From Lampris incognitus (lineage: Eukaryota; Chordata; Actinopteri; Lampriformes; Lampridae), in NCBI RefSeq assembly GCF_029633865.1, contig NC_079216.1:21778519-21842518 (forward strand): a stretch of 64,000 nt of DNA, read 5' to 3'. The notes under the pieces are model-generated. The model saw only the letters and a list, made by a program, of their open reading frames with translations. It searched no databases and was not told the origin of the DNA. This document shows positions 46,023 to 56,914 of this stretch, in pieces. Position 1 is the first letter of the stretch, and every line of letters starts with the position of its first letter. The position numbers and the translations under genes are program-made.

Positions 46023-46871
46023 GTGACTCATTATAAGGAGAAGACCACGACCATCCTTCTCAATGCTGGGGAAGTCTCTAGGAATCCAGAGCCTGCTCGC
46101 TCCAAGACCGCCTTCAAGTCCCAGCCGTATGGTCCCTTTTGTGACAACAAGGAGCACTTCTTGAATGCCTGTGATGACTTCAAGAAGTTATCTATCAGCC
46201 AGGTTGTGAAGTAGATCCAAGAGGGGAAGCAGTGCTGGAAGTGTGGCCATGAACCACTCCACTGAAGCATGTACTCTGAAGTGCCCATGTAAGACCTGCA
46301 AAGAGCACCTTACCATTCTGCATGACTCCATCCAGCAGGGTGAAACCAAAGTCCACATGGTCACTACACCACCCATCTAGGTCTATCTCGATTGGCCCAA
46401 CCATCTGCAACAGGTGATGTTAAAGGTTGTCAAGATCATCTTGAGGAACGGGGACTAAGCCTTGGAGACCTACACCGTGTTGGACGATGGCTCCGAACGA
46501 AGTGTCGTTCTCCCTCAAGCCGTGCCATTCTCCCTCAAGCCGTGCAGTGCCTGAACCTTCCCAAACAGCCAGAGACTCTCCATCTACAGACAGTCCAGCA
46601 GAATGTTGAACAGCTCCAAGGCAGCTCTGTCTCCTTTGATATTTCTCCTCTGTGCATGTCTTTCCAGCAGTACCGGACCCACCAGGCCTTCACTACTGAA
46701 GGCCTCAGCCTGGCCGAACACTCCTATCCTGTGGCTGCACTACATAAATGCTACAAGCACTTCCACGGCCTGCCCTTACCGCTAGTCAACCACGCCCAGC
46801 AGCTGCCTCTGATTGGTTCAGATATGCCGCACCTCCTGATCCCAGTACAGCCCGTACGTGCAGGCCCGTGA
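46023..46871 (+). pseudogene. BEL/Pao zinc-knuckle and protease region (second element)
   Basis: Several short frames: CWKCG and CTLKCPCKTC knuckles near 46230-46310, TVLDDGSERSVVLPQAV (about 46470-46520), the retropepsin-like DDGS active site, and ALHKCYKHFHGLPLPL with IGSDMPHLLIP (46735-46840). Several stops and frameshifts. Confidence 0.7.
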
Positions 46872-47084
46872 GGTGGTCCTGTCGGCATCTGCACCTGACT
46901 AGGTTGGTCACTCCAGGGTCCAACGAGCCTTGCTCAGACTACGTTTTCTTCACAGTGCCTCCACATCTCCACTGTCTTCCCTGCCACCGAGCTCTTCAGG
47001 AATTTTGAGCACCTCTGGCAAGTAGATACTCTTCCTTACGCCAGCAAGAAGGAAGCCACCCGCTCCAAGCAGGACCAGCAAGCC

Positions 47085-47654
47085 ATGGCCATGCTCCAAG
47101 AATCCACCATCAGGATCGAGGCCGATGGAGTCCAGCGCTATGCTACCCCCCTGCTTTGGCAAGCAAACGCTACTCTGCTTCATGCTCCAAAGGAAGCTGT
47201 GCTGCCGTGCCTCTGCAGCATAGAGAGAAGACCTGCCAGGGACCCTGGGCGAGCAGAGGTCTGCTGTAATGAGATACAGAAACTGGAGAAGGCTGGTTAT
47301 GTGGCAAGGATAACCACCGAAGAAGCTGACCTGTCTGCAGAATCCTGGTACATTCAGCACCATATGGTGACCCACAACAGTAAGGACAGTAGTGTCTTTA
47401 ACTCTTCATTTCAGTACCAAGGCCTGTCCCTAAACGATCTTCTGCTCCCTGGACCTGCACTCGGGCCTACCCTGCTTGGTGTCTTCATCAGGTTCCACCA
47501 ACATGCCCTGGCAGTCAGTGGTGACACCATTTATGAGTGGCAGGTATTCCCCTTCGGGATGACATGTAGTCCCTACTGCGCCATTTATGCCCTCCAGCAA
47601 CACATCCAAAACCACACAGAGGGCAATCCCATCTTGACAGAGACAGTTGAGTAG
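47085..47654 (+). pseudogene. BEL/Pao reverse transcriptase, N-terminal part
   Basis: 189 codons with KAGYVARITTEE, WYIQHHMVTHNS, LLLPGPALGPTLLGVFIRF and YEWQVFPFGMTCSPYCAIYA (RT motifs up to B). A TAG at 47652-47654 precedes the catalytic motif FYVDNCLHS, which continues in the same frame. YVDN is the usual form in this clade. Confidence 0.85.
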
Positions 47655-48236
47655 TCCTTCTATGTTGACAACTGTTTGCATAGCACAAAATTTGCTAAAG
47701 AGGCCAAGCGCCTCGTCAACGATCTCTGCCAGCACCTACAGACCAGATGGTTTGAGGGATGCCAGTGGGCAAGCAACGTGCCCATGGTCATCGAGCACCT
47801 CCCACCTGAGGCCTGCTCTGAAAGCAGTGAACTGTGGCTCTCCAAGAACAGTAGCGACCCTCAGGAGCCTACCCTGGGTCTACGCTGGAACTGCCTCAGC
47901 GACTCCCTGGGTTATAAGCATCGCCCTGTGGAGACCTCAGCACCCACGATGAGGAACCTCTACCGAGTACTTGCCTGCCAGTACGACACCCTTGGGTACA
48001 TCATATCATTCACCACGAGGGCTAAGGTTCTCATACAAGACCTTTGGAAGGAGGAGGTTGGTTGGGATGAACTGATCCGACCTCAAAGTCTGCTCGACAG
48101 ATGGCGCACCTGGGAGCAAGAGATTCCTCACCTCATCCACCTGGAGTTCCCCCGAGTCTACGCTCCACCATACGCGGATACCGCTACAGCAACAAGGGAC
48201 CTCCAGATCTTCTGCGATGCATCTGAGCGCGCATAG
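47655..48236 (+). pseudogene. BEL/Pao RT C-terminal part to RNase H start
   Basis: Carries FYVDNC (~47658), then ESSELWLSKNSSDPQEPTLG, MRNLYRVLACQYDTLGYI and the RNase H entry IFCDASERA, ending at TAG 48234 where the family usually has a Tyr codon. RNase H would remove the RNA template. Confidence 0.85.
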
Positions 48237-48251
48237 GGCTCTGTTGCCTAC

Positions 48252-49130
48252 ATGCAGAGTATGGATGACCAACAGCAAGTCCACGTTTCCTTCATGCTTG
48301 CTAGGTCTCGGGTGGCTCCCAGGAAGCAGCTGTCGATGCCCCGACTTGAGTTGAGTGCTGCCTTCACAGGTGTTCAGCTCGCCGACGTACTCCAAGATGA
48401 ACTCACTGTGCTCATCCAGTGGACTGTCTTGTGGTCAGACTCCACCGCAGTTTTTCACTGGGTCAAGTCAGAGTCCTATAGATACAAAGTCTTTGTGGGC
48501 ACACAAGTCGCGGAAATCCAGAACCTGACTGAGCCTGATAGCTGGAGATATGTGAACTCTGTCACAAACCCAGCAGATGACATCACTTGGGGTCTAACCC
48601 TGGAGGAATTAGCCCAACCACATCGATGGCTCCAAGGCCCAGAGTTCCTCTACTTACCTGAAGATCAGTGGCTTACTATGCTCTCTGCTCATACTGAGTT
48701 TAACGACAGCAAACTGAAGAAGTCCGCCATAATCTGTAATGTAACCATCTCTCCCGGTCTTCAGCTCCCTGCCGTCGAAGACTTCTCTTCATGGGAAGAG
48801 CTTGTCCAAGCAACAGTCAGGTCCCTTCACGGGGCGGCTGACGCCCAGACCATAGATCAGCTTTGCGAAGCAGCTGACTACTTACCGAGTCTGCAAGAGA
48901 GGCAGAAGTGGAGGAAGAATGGCAAGGAACTGTCAGTTGGCCAGGTGGCCCTCATCGTTGACCCGCAGCTTCCTGGCGCACTCTGGCCTATTGGGAGGGT
49001 TACGCAGATGTACCCTGGAGCTGACGGGCGCGTCCGCACCACGGCAGTGCAGTTGAAGGACATAACTCACCTGCGCCCTGTGTCCCGGTTGGTGCAGCTC
49101 CCGAGTCTGCTGGATACAGAGCACCCCTGA
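48252..49130 (+). pseudogene. BEL/Pao RNase H and integrase C-terminus, fused by deletion
   Basis: 292 codons in one frame. The first part is RNase H (MLARSRVAPRKQLSMPRLEL, LWSDSTAVFHWVKSESY) and the connection WRYVNSVTNPADDITWG. After WLTML it passes without a stop to integrase C-terminal sequence (GQVALIVDPQLPGALWPIGR, LRPVSRLVQLP). The zinc-binding and catalytic integrase domains are missing. Ends TGA 49128. Confidence 0.85.
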
Positions 49131-49180
49131 GGGCCTTTCCTGTTTCGTTCAAAAGGTCTAAGTAGACTTTTGGGGGCGGC

Positions 49181-49776
49181 TGTTTAGGAAAGCCCTTGTT
49201 AAGAGGAGTTTAATTTGGCTCCCGCTAGTATTGCTAATATTGTACACTCACTTGAGTTTAGTGGTAAGGTTACTGGCCCTTTAAGAGCTGTTGCGACTTT
49301 CTGGTTGTGACCGGGGGTTTCCAACTGGTTTTAACCAGTTTTCTCAGTCCGTTTGTGAGGGACAGTTTGCCTTTCCCATTTCGAGGAAATTGTGTGTCAA
49401 TGACAGATGTAAGTAGATTAATTATATGTCTTCATTTGTGCCTGTTTCATTCACTGCAACGTACTTTGGAAACATGTTTATGTAAATCCGTTTACTGTCG
49501 CTGTTGTTTCTCTCTGCTAGTGAGACACTGTTAGCTATGCCCTGCTGGTTAGCTTAGTAGAGTGTTAGCTATATTCCGTCCGCCGTCTTGCCTTACGCCG
49601 ACACAAGTGTTGTGTTATATTTATGTGTGTGCATATAGATTACGATCGCTCATGTGTTATTATTGTTCATTAATATAGATGTTGTATTGTATTTCCCTGC
49701 AGACAACCACATTCTTCTTCGAATAAATATCCTCAAACTGAAGCTCCGCCTCCGTGATTCTCTAACCGGAGTCACA
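49181..49776 (+). repeat. 3' LTR of second BEL/Pao element
   Basis: Begins TGTTTAGGAAAGCCC after a polypurine tract (49167-49180), ends AGTCACA, and has a poly(A)-type AATAAATAT near 49722. About 596 bp. The TGT...ACA termini fit an LTR. No matching 5' LTR is in the window, so the boundaries are inferred. Confidence 0.65.
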
Positions 49777-50357
49777 CCGTCATAGTGTTCGGTGAGGGAT
49801 GACATGCAGGTGGCTGGTGTGACAGAGTGTTAGAAGTGATAGGGGTTATATTTGCTTTTTACCCTCTTCCTTTTCTTACATACTTGGACTGGTTTTCATT
49901 GAGAAATTATTAGAGGTGTGGTTAAGTAGCGTTTATAAGAGGATGTCACTGTGAGATACTGGTGCATCCCCTGGAGTTAGTCAATGGCGGCTGTTTGCAT
50001 GAACGCCTCAGGATACACCACTTTGAAAACGCGGAAAAGTTGTAATCACAGCATTATAAGATGGTGACAGATGTACTCTAACGGACCTGACATACAAGGT
50101 CGGCTATCTGCCAATGTTGGGCCATCGGTGAGCGTCTGTGACCCTAGTTTTTGCGGTATGTCCGCAAACTAGTCGGACCCTTGACGGCAGCTTTTTGGCC
50201 AATTCGGCAGAGCCCGTCAGTGAGAGAGATCACTCTGATTGGCTGTTCAGCTTAGCGAATCAGTGCTATAAACTAGCGAATCAGGGCCATTTAGTAGTGT
50301 TTAAGGTGTGTTCAAGTGCTACTTTTTGGCCCAGATGGCAGGCAACGTGAGGCAATG

Positions 50358-50738
50358 CTAGACGGTTTGGTGTGTCTGGGCTCCCCTTGGTTTAGGGATG
50401 GTCGTTCCCTCTTCACATAGGAAGAATAGAAGCCTCTCTCCCCATTCAAACCAGCGTTCCTCCCTATCAAGGATGTGCATATCCTCATCCCTGAAAGAGT
50501 GGCCACTGGCCTGTAGATGGGTGTAGACTGTAGAGTCCTGGCCTGACGTGTTAGCTCTTCGGTGTTGTGCCATCTCCTTTGCCAGCGTCTGTTTGGTTTC
50601 CCCGATGTACAAGTCATGGCAATCCTCCTGGCACTTAATAGTGTACACTATATTGCTCTGTGTGTCAGGGGACCCGATCCTTGGGGTGGCCCATCTTCTG
50701 GTGCAGTGTGTTTTGGGATTTGAAAGCAACTGAGACAC
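50358..50738 (-). pseudogene. Penelope GIY-YIG endonuclease domain
   Basis: 126 codons. The core NIVYTIKCQEDCHDLYIGET carries the VYxIxC...LYIGET signature of the GIY-YIG nuclease in Penelope-like elements; then KEMAQHRRANTSGQDS and HILDREERW. GIY corresponds here to IVY and YIG to YIG; the later catalytic Arg/His region is recognisable. The open frame runs until a frame change near 50400. The domain introduces the nick for reverse transcription. Confidence 0.88.
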
Positions 50739-50740
50739 AC

Positions 50741-51361
50741 AATGCGTTTACATGCACAGTTAAATCGAGCTACGGTTATAGCTCGATTAGGCCATGTAAT
50801 TGGACTACTGTCGTTGTCCCAGTATACAAGAACTGAGGGATAATCAATTTATTGACGGAAGTATGTCTGACCCCAGTACGGTAGGTGGCGATATGCCCCT
50901 TTTCAGCTGGTGGCTATTGGACCTTCTTCCGGTTGACCGTTACTTTCTTAAATAGTTTGCCATTCCATGTTCTCCTTCCATCCACTTACTTTAGGATATT
51001 CAACTCCTTTAGCTGACACAACATAACGTTTGTCTCCTCGTCTGTCCAGAGATGCGGGGTTCTCGCTCTAGCACTCGCCATGTTGATACTGTTGATACTA
51101 CGCTGTTCGACTTCTGTGTGAAAGACAGCCGCGGGAACTAAGGATCATGTGCAGAACACCTAGGCCAGTTCTGGGCTGATTGAAGCGTATACATGCCAGA
51201 GTAAATTGATCCCCAACTGCATTATCTAGGTGTGTTAGTCCGACTTTGAGAAATTCGATTTAGTACGATTTCAGTCGGACTAAAACATTTACATGTATTT
51301 TAAAAGCCTAGTTTTAGCAGGACTAACACAATAAATCGACTTTTTCTATCATGTAAAGGTA
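50741..51361. mobile_element. non-autonomous DNA transposon inserted in the Penelope ORF
   Basis: Interrupts the Penelope coding sequence between KHQ and VSQ codons. The two ends are inversely related over a short span (left GCGTTTACATG...TTAAATCGA, right TCGAC...CATGTAAAGGT). The interior has no coding capacity and shows repeated CGATTTA and TAGTCCGAC-type motifs. The superfamily and target duplication are not resolved. Confidence 0.55.
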
Positions 51362-51985
51362 CTGATGTTTGGAAAATACACGTCTCAACTGTTCCGACAC
51401 TCCCGCCACATACGGAATGACTACTGGTTTATGCTTAGACAGCCGTTGTCCTTCTCCTCTCTTCAATTGGCTGGTGCACTGTTTGGGCATCTTGCTGGCT
51501 TTGACAAACGCCCAGTTAGGATAACTACACTTAACCAGGGTGTGTTTGATGTGGGATTTCTCCCCTTCCCAGGCTGCTGTGTCGGTGGGGACGTTGTCAG
51601 CTTGGTGGTACAGCGTCCTGATGACGCCTCGTTTGTGCTCCAGTGGATGATGAGAGTCAAACCTTAAGTACTGATCAGTATGTGTTGGTTTACTGTAAAC
51701 ATCAACAATCAAATGTCCCCCATCACCAACTGCAAATTCACAGTCTAAGAAAACTAACCTGTCATTTTTCACATCCTCCCTGGTGAACTTGATGTAGTTG
51801 TCCACAGAGTTAATGTGGTCGGTGAAATGTGGTACAGCCTAAGATTTAATTTTAACTCAGGTGTCATTCACAAATCTGAACCAATGGCTAGGTGGTGCCC
51901 CTGGATAGGACATCAGAGCCCTCTTTTCCACTTCCTCCATGTACAAGTTGGACACCACAGATAGGACATCAGAGTCCTCTTTTCC
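51323..51985 (-). pseudogene. Penelope RT C-terminal part
   Basis: The frame 51323-51805 has NYIKFTREDVKNDRLVFLDC, YSKPTHTDQYLRFDSHHPLE and HKRGVIRTLYHQA, the typical thumb-side end of Penelope RTs; the ANNOTATED start is only the first Met after a stop. Upstream to ~51985 a degraded stretch reads MEEVEKRALMSYPGAPPSHW. The YADD-containing palm is not retained. Confidence 0.82.
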
Positions 51986-51988
51986 CAC

Positions 51989-52695
51989 ACTGCAAAAAAC
52001 GTGAGCTTAAATACAAGAAATAAACACTGAATTTGAGGGAGAAAGTACTTAATACTAGGGAAATTATCTGTCCGTGCAGCAAGATAATTTAACTTGACAA
52101 GAAATCTTAAAATAAGTTGGTTCCAGTCTAGAAATAAGTAGGCTTGGATGAGTGTTCAAAGGCTTGAAATAAGAAGAAAATGCTGGTTTTTAGATCAAAT
52201 TACTTAAGACCAGACTTGCTGCAGCACAGTAATAAGTGAAATACACTGAATATTAGCAAATAATTCTTAACTCAATTTTTTTTATTCTTAATTTTAGCAC
52301 ACTGAAAAAGGAACAAGAAATCAAATCACTAATTTAAGTGGAAACTACTTAATACTAATGGAGTATGATTATTCCGTTACTTGAAACAAGTTGGCTCAAC
52401 TTCAAATATGTAGGCCCAAACTTAAAACTAGTCCTTAATCCCAGAGCATACATCTTAGAACAGGAAACTTGATTTTACTGAAATCACAACCAGGACAAGT
52501 AAAATTTCTGTCAACATTTATTGACAAATCTGTTTTGAACGGTCTTTGTGAAAACTGCCGGGGGGAAAAAACCCAGGCTATTAAAAGGCCTGCATTAGAC
52601 TGTGGGCAACCTACAGTCTACTCTTACCCCCATGCAATGTCAAAAAAAGAGCCTTGCGTCATTCTTAAATCAAGCAATTGAACTTTAGTTTGTGT
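51989..52695. mobile_element. AT-rich DNA-transposon-like repeat, left part
   Basis: Begins CACTGCAAAAAACGTGAGC and is made of related AATAAGT/TTGAAAT-type phrases, as in CACTA-like non-autonomous fish repeats. The gypsy element is inserted in it at 52695/56915. The right part appears to be 56915-57127. A clear inverted right terminus was not seen, so the class is tentative. Confidence 0.45.
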
Positions 52696-52870
52696 TGTGG
52701 CGGACACTAGGGGCTATGCCTCTCACCCAGCAGGACTGTGAGCTGGGGGCATGGTTTATGTTCCCGGGCTCGCTGGTGCAGGGTTGTTCCTGCTGTAGTT
52801 TGGTTTTGGAGCTGAGGAATAAACTGCAAACTCGCCTTCGTCTCCTGTGTTTTTTCCTCATCCTGCCACA
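52696..52870 (+). repeat. gypsy 5' LTR
   Basis: Starts TGTGGCGGACACTAGG and ends CATCCTGCCACA. Contains AATAAA (about 52828), the likely polyadenylation signal. 175 bp. Confidence 0.92.
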
Positions 52871-53590
52871 TTGGCCGCGGCCGTTCTCGCCGCGGCTGTG
52901 AAACTCCCAGAGTTCTGGCAGAGCGACCCGGCTTCGTGGTTCCAGCATGTCGAGGCGCTGTTCCACCTGCGTGGAATCTCCGCGGACGACTCCAGATATT
53001 ATTTGGTCATCGCTGTGCTGGACCAGCAGTCCACACACCGGGCCATGCAGCTGTTGCGCGCCCCTCCGCAACACGATAAATACGTCGCCCTCAACATCTT
53101 CTGCTCCGGAGGTACAGCCTATCTGCCGCAGAGAGGGCAGATAGAATCCTTTCCCTATCCGGTTTGGGCGACGGGACGGCTGTGGAGCTCATAGACAATA
53201 TGCTGTCGCTGCTAGGCTCGGACGAAGGTGGATTCCTTTTCCCGCACGTTTTCCTGCGCCAGCTTCCGTCTCCTGTGCGCGCGGCTTTGGCTAACTCCCC
53301 GTGTCTGGCCGCTGGTGACTGCCGAGGTTTGGCTGAGAGGCCGATCGGGTGCTGCTGGCTACCAGACGGTTCTCTGTGCGGAGTGTGGCATCTGAGCCTC
53401 TGCAGCCAGCGTCGGAGGACGCGGACCCGGCAGTGGTGGCTGTCCGGAGACGGCGCGGGAGAGGCCTCTGTTTCTTCCACCAGCGGTTCGGCGGCAAGGC
53501 GAGGCGCTGCGTCCCTCCGTGCACATTTGAGGCGCCGGGAAACTCCCGGGCCAGCGCTCAGTAGCAGCTGTGGGCGCTGGTGGACGTAGT
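52871..53590 (+). pseudogene. gypsy Gag, frameshifted
   Basis: Gag packages the element RNA. The first part (frame of 52880-53120) reads KLPEFWQSDPASWFQHVEAL and RGISADDSRYYLVIAVLDQQ. The next part is in another frame (53130-53340: LGDGTAVELIDNMLSLLG...). A third frame (53440-53535) has the CFFHQRFGGKARRCVPPC zinc motif (C-x2-H-x9-C-x3-C). At least two indels, one before ~53130 and one at ~53340-53400, prevent a continuous product. Confidence 0.8.
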
Positions 53591-53983
53591 GAGCTGCTCT
53601 TCATTAAGGACACGATGTCAGGAAGACGGTTTCTGGTGGACTCAGGCTCGCAAAAGAGCCTACTCCCTCCTGCTAAGACAGACAGGTCGACCGAAGGCGG
53701 CGGCCCACGGTTAAGTGCAGCTAACGGTTCGTCCATTGCGACGTGTGGCACAAAGTTGGTGACTGTTTGTTTCCACGGGCGCCATTATGAGTGGAACTTT
53801 GTAGTGGCCGCCATTACTGTTCCTATTGTCGGCGCGGATTTTCTGTGTGCTAATGGTCTGCTGATTGATGTTGCAAACCGCCGTTTAATTGATGCTGTGT
53901 CTTTCGCCACTGTTCCGTGCCAGACAGGGGGAGCCGGGCCGTTAACACACGCTAACTTTTTAGCATCAGGGGATGTTTTTTAG
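53591..53983 (+). pseudogene. gypsy aspartic protease
   Basis: Open from before 53591 to TAG at 53981. Has FLVDSGSQKSLLPP (active site DSG, ~53632), AANGSSIATCGTK and VGADFLCANGLLIDV (the second ψ-loop). In this lineage the protease is the N-terminal part of Pol in the same frame as the RT. Confidence 0.85.
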
Positions 53984-53986
53984 CAT

Positions 53987-55978
53987 TTGCTGGCGGATTT
54001 TCCATCAGTGACTACACCTGCCTTTTCCACAGCGGTTACTAAACACGGGATAGAACATTTCATTCCCACTCTGGGACCGCCAGTTTTTGCGTGCGCGCGG
54101 CGCCTCGACGCGGTAAAACTGGCTACAGCCAAGGAGGAGATCGCCATCATGGAGCGTCTGGGTATAGTGAGGCGTTCCAACAGCCCGTGGGCCTCGCCGC
54201 TTCACATGGTGCCCAAGGCGGATGAGTCGTGGCGGCCTTGCGGCGACTTTCGCCGCCTGAACAACGTCACCGCCAATGACCGCTATCCCATCCCACACAT
54301 ACAGGACTTTTCCATACGCCTGGCGGGTACCACTATTTTCTCTAAGGTGGACCTGGTGCGCGGCTATCATCAGGTTCCCGTGCGCGCAGAGGACGTGCCC
54401 AAGACAGCAGTGATCACCCCATTTGGGCTTTTTGAGTTCATGCGCATGCCTTTTGGCTTGAAGGGGGCTGCGCAAACCTTTCAGAGGCTGATGGACTCGG
54501 TGTTGCGTGACCTTGATTTCGTGTTCGTTTATCTCGACGACATATTAGTGGCCAGTCCCTCAGCTGAAGAGCACCTGGCGCACCTGAAACAGGGTTTCCG
54601 TCGTTTGGACGAACACGGCCTGATAGTCAACCCGGCCAAGTGTCAGTTTGGACTGCCGGTGATTGACTTCTTGGGTCACTGCATTTCGCCGCAAGGCGCG
54701 GTCCCGTTGCCTTCTAAGGTGCAAGCGGTGGCGGAATTTCCCCGCCCGGTCTCTGTTAAGGCATTGCAGGAATTCTTGGGCATGGTGAATTTCTATAACC
54801 GTTTCCTCCCTCACGCTGCCCACCTCCTTCAGCCACTTTACAAAGCCCTGCAGCTTAAGAAGGCTAACGACCCTGTCAACTGGACTCCCGAACGGGTCCA
54901 GGCCTTTGACGGAGCTAAGTGCACCCTGGCTAATGCTGCCCTCCTCGCCCATCCCACACCCACGGCGTCCATAGCTTTAACAACCGATGCGTCTGACATA
55001 GCCGTGGGGGCTGCGGTTGAACAGCGTGTGGCGAATGTGTGGCAGCCACTCGCATTTTTTAGCTGCAAACTGCGAGATAGTGAGCGCAAGTACAGCATTT
55101 TTGACCGGGAGTTGCTGGCACTGCACCTTGCAACCCGGCATTTCCGCTTCCTGCTGGAGGGTCGCCCATTCACGGCTTATGTGGATCATAAACCGCTGAC
55201 TTTTGCCATGTCCAAGGTGACTGAGCCGTGGTCTGCTCGTCAGCGGCGCCACCTAGCGGCAATCTCCGAGTTCACAACGGACATTCAGCATGTGGCCAGG
55301 AAGTCCAACCCTGTTGCTGATTGTCTGTCGCGTGTGCTTGTGTGTCCTGTGCACCTCGGTGTGGATTTCTCCGCTATGGCTGCCGACCAGCCCAGCGACC
55401 CGGACGTCCTTGCCCTTAGGTCAACGCGTACCGGCCTCAAGCTGGAGGACGCTGTGATGCAGGAAGGCAGTCCTGCCCTCCTCTGCGATGTCTCCACCGA
55501 CCGTCCCCGCCCCGTTGTTCCAGTGGCCTGGCGCCGTCGAGTTTTCGATTCGATTCACTCCCTCTCACACCCTGGAGTTCGGGCGTCAGTGAAGTTGGTC
55601 GGTTCCAAGTTCGTTTGGCCTGGCCTCCGCAAGGACATAAAGCGGTGGGCCGCTGCATGTGTAGCGTGCCAGCGCGCTAAGGTCCACCAGCACACTAAGT
55701 CGCCCCTTGAACCGTTTCCGATCCCGGCCAGACGTTTCGACCACGTGCATGTGGACCTGGTGGACCCTCTACCTTCTTCACAGGGTTTTACGCACCTGCT
55801 CACAATGGTGGATCGGACCACCAGGTGGCCAGAGGCTGTCCCTCTGTCCTCCACAACATCCTCGGATGTTGCACGCGCTTTTCTTTCCTCCTGGGTTGCC
55901 CGTTTCGGCGCTCCGTCAGATATCACCTCAGACAGGGGCCCCCAGTTCGTGTCAGAGCTCTGGTCGGCACTTGCGTGA
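53987..55978 (+). pseudogene. gypsy RT, RNase H and integrase N-terminal half
   Basis: 663 open codons. [57 protein letters not shown] and catalytic [11 protein letters not shown] (YLDD at ~54530). RNase [43 protein letters not shown]. Integrase: [11 protein letters not shown]...CVACQRAK zinc domain, first Asp [11 protein letters not shown], second Asp [13 protein letters not shown] at 55976 truncates it before the catalytic Glu. The rest is in the same frame downstream. Confidence 0.93.
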
Positions 55979-56641
55979 TCCTTGGGCGTGCAGGTACACC
56001 GCACTACCGTGTACCACCCTCAGGCTAATGGCTTGTGTGAACGTTTTCACCGGTTGCTCAAGGCAGCGCTGTGCGCTGCGCTCTCAGATGGTAACTGGGT
56101 GGATCGTTTACCTTGGGTTATGCTCGGGTTGCGTTCGGCTCCTAAGGAGGACCTCGACGCTTCGCCCGCTGAGCTGGTGCTCGGTCAGCCGCTCCGCGTC
56201 CCAGGGGAATTTTTGCCTGGGAGTTCCGCTCCTCGACCCCGTCCGGCCGTTTATCCTTTTTTGTCCGACAGCACTCGAGTTCCAGGCCCCGTTAACCATT
56301 GTTTTCTGCGGTCGTTCGTGCCTGCGGAGCTCATGTCGACTCGTTTTGTTTTTGTACGGCATGATGCTCACCGCTCGCCCCTCCAACCCCCATACGATGG
56401 CCCATTTCGGGTTCTTGAGACGGTTCCTAAGGGTTTTGTGCTGGTTATGGGTGGGCGTAGGGAGCGTGTCACGCTTGATAGGCTTAAACCGGCGCACAGG
56501 GTGGCAGGCGAAGTTGTGTTTCCGGCCCAGGTTCCCCGTCGGGGTCGTCCTCCTTCCAGGACCCCAGCAGCGTCTTCACGGGTTCAGCGTTCTGCTTCTC
56601 AGCCGACTTTGGACAGTGTTTCAACCTACTGTTTCGGCTGA
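55979..56641 (+). pseudogene. gypsy integrase C-terminal half
   Basis: Continues the Pol frame after the TGA at 55976: TTVYHPQANGLCERFHRLLK (catalytic Glu in CERF), WVDRLPWVMLGLRSA, then DGPFRVLETVPKGFVLVMGG and DRLKPAH, an SH3-like C-terminal domain. Ends TGA 56639. Confidence 0.9.
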
Positions 56642-56739
56642 GGGACGGCACAGCCGTTATGGCAGGCTGCTTAAGCCTCCAGTGAGACACTAATTTTCTT
56701 TCCAGGAGTCCCTTCTGGGTGTTCGGGGGGGGGGCGCTG

Positions 56740-56914
56740 TGTGGCGGACACTAGGGGCTATGCCTCTCACCCAGCAGGACTGTGAGCTGGGGGCATGGTT
56801 TACATTCCCGGGCTTGCTGGTGCAGGGTTGTTCCTGCTGTAGTTTGGTTTTGGAGCTGAGGAACAAACAGCAAACTCGCCTTCGTCTCCTGTGTTTTTTC
56901 CTCATCCTGCCACA
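56740..56914 (+). repeat. gypsy 3' LTR
   Basis: Same 175 bp as the 5' LTR with five substitutions. The AATAAA of the 5' LTR is AACAAA here, so the likely polyadenylation signal is lost in the copy that would have used it. A G-run (GTTCGGGGGGGGGG-type) just upstream is the probable polypurine tract. Confidence 0.9.

Larger units (their letters stand above)
45490..49776 (+). mobile_element. second BEL/Pao element, 5'-truncated, with 3' LTR
   Basis: Unlike the tandem, this element has Gag, protease, RT and RNase H but lacks most of the integrase. Domains in order: Gag 45525-45950, zinc-knuckle/protease 46200-46870, RT 47085-47900, RNase H 48200-48600, integrase C-terminal end 48880-49100, polypurine tract TTTTGGGGGCGGC, 3' LTR. 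No 5' LTR is visible and many stops interrupt it, so it is older than the tandem. Confidence 0.85.
50036..51985 (-). mobile_element. Penelope-like element with GIY-YIG endonuclease, main copy
   Basis: Minus-strand order: end of the RT (51323-51985), GIY-YIG domain (50358-50738), then 3' UTR. Penelope-like elements are retroelements whose RT is related to telomerase and whose endonuclease is of GIY-YIG type. A ~620-bp insert (50741-51361) splits the coding region at KHQ/VSQ. The RT catalytic core lies upstream and is not present. Breaks: stops near 51842 and the insert. Confidence 0.85.
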
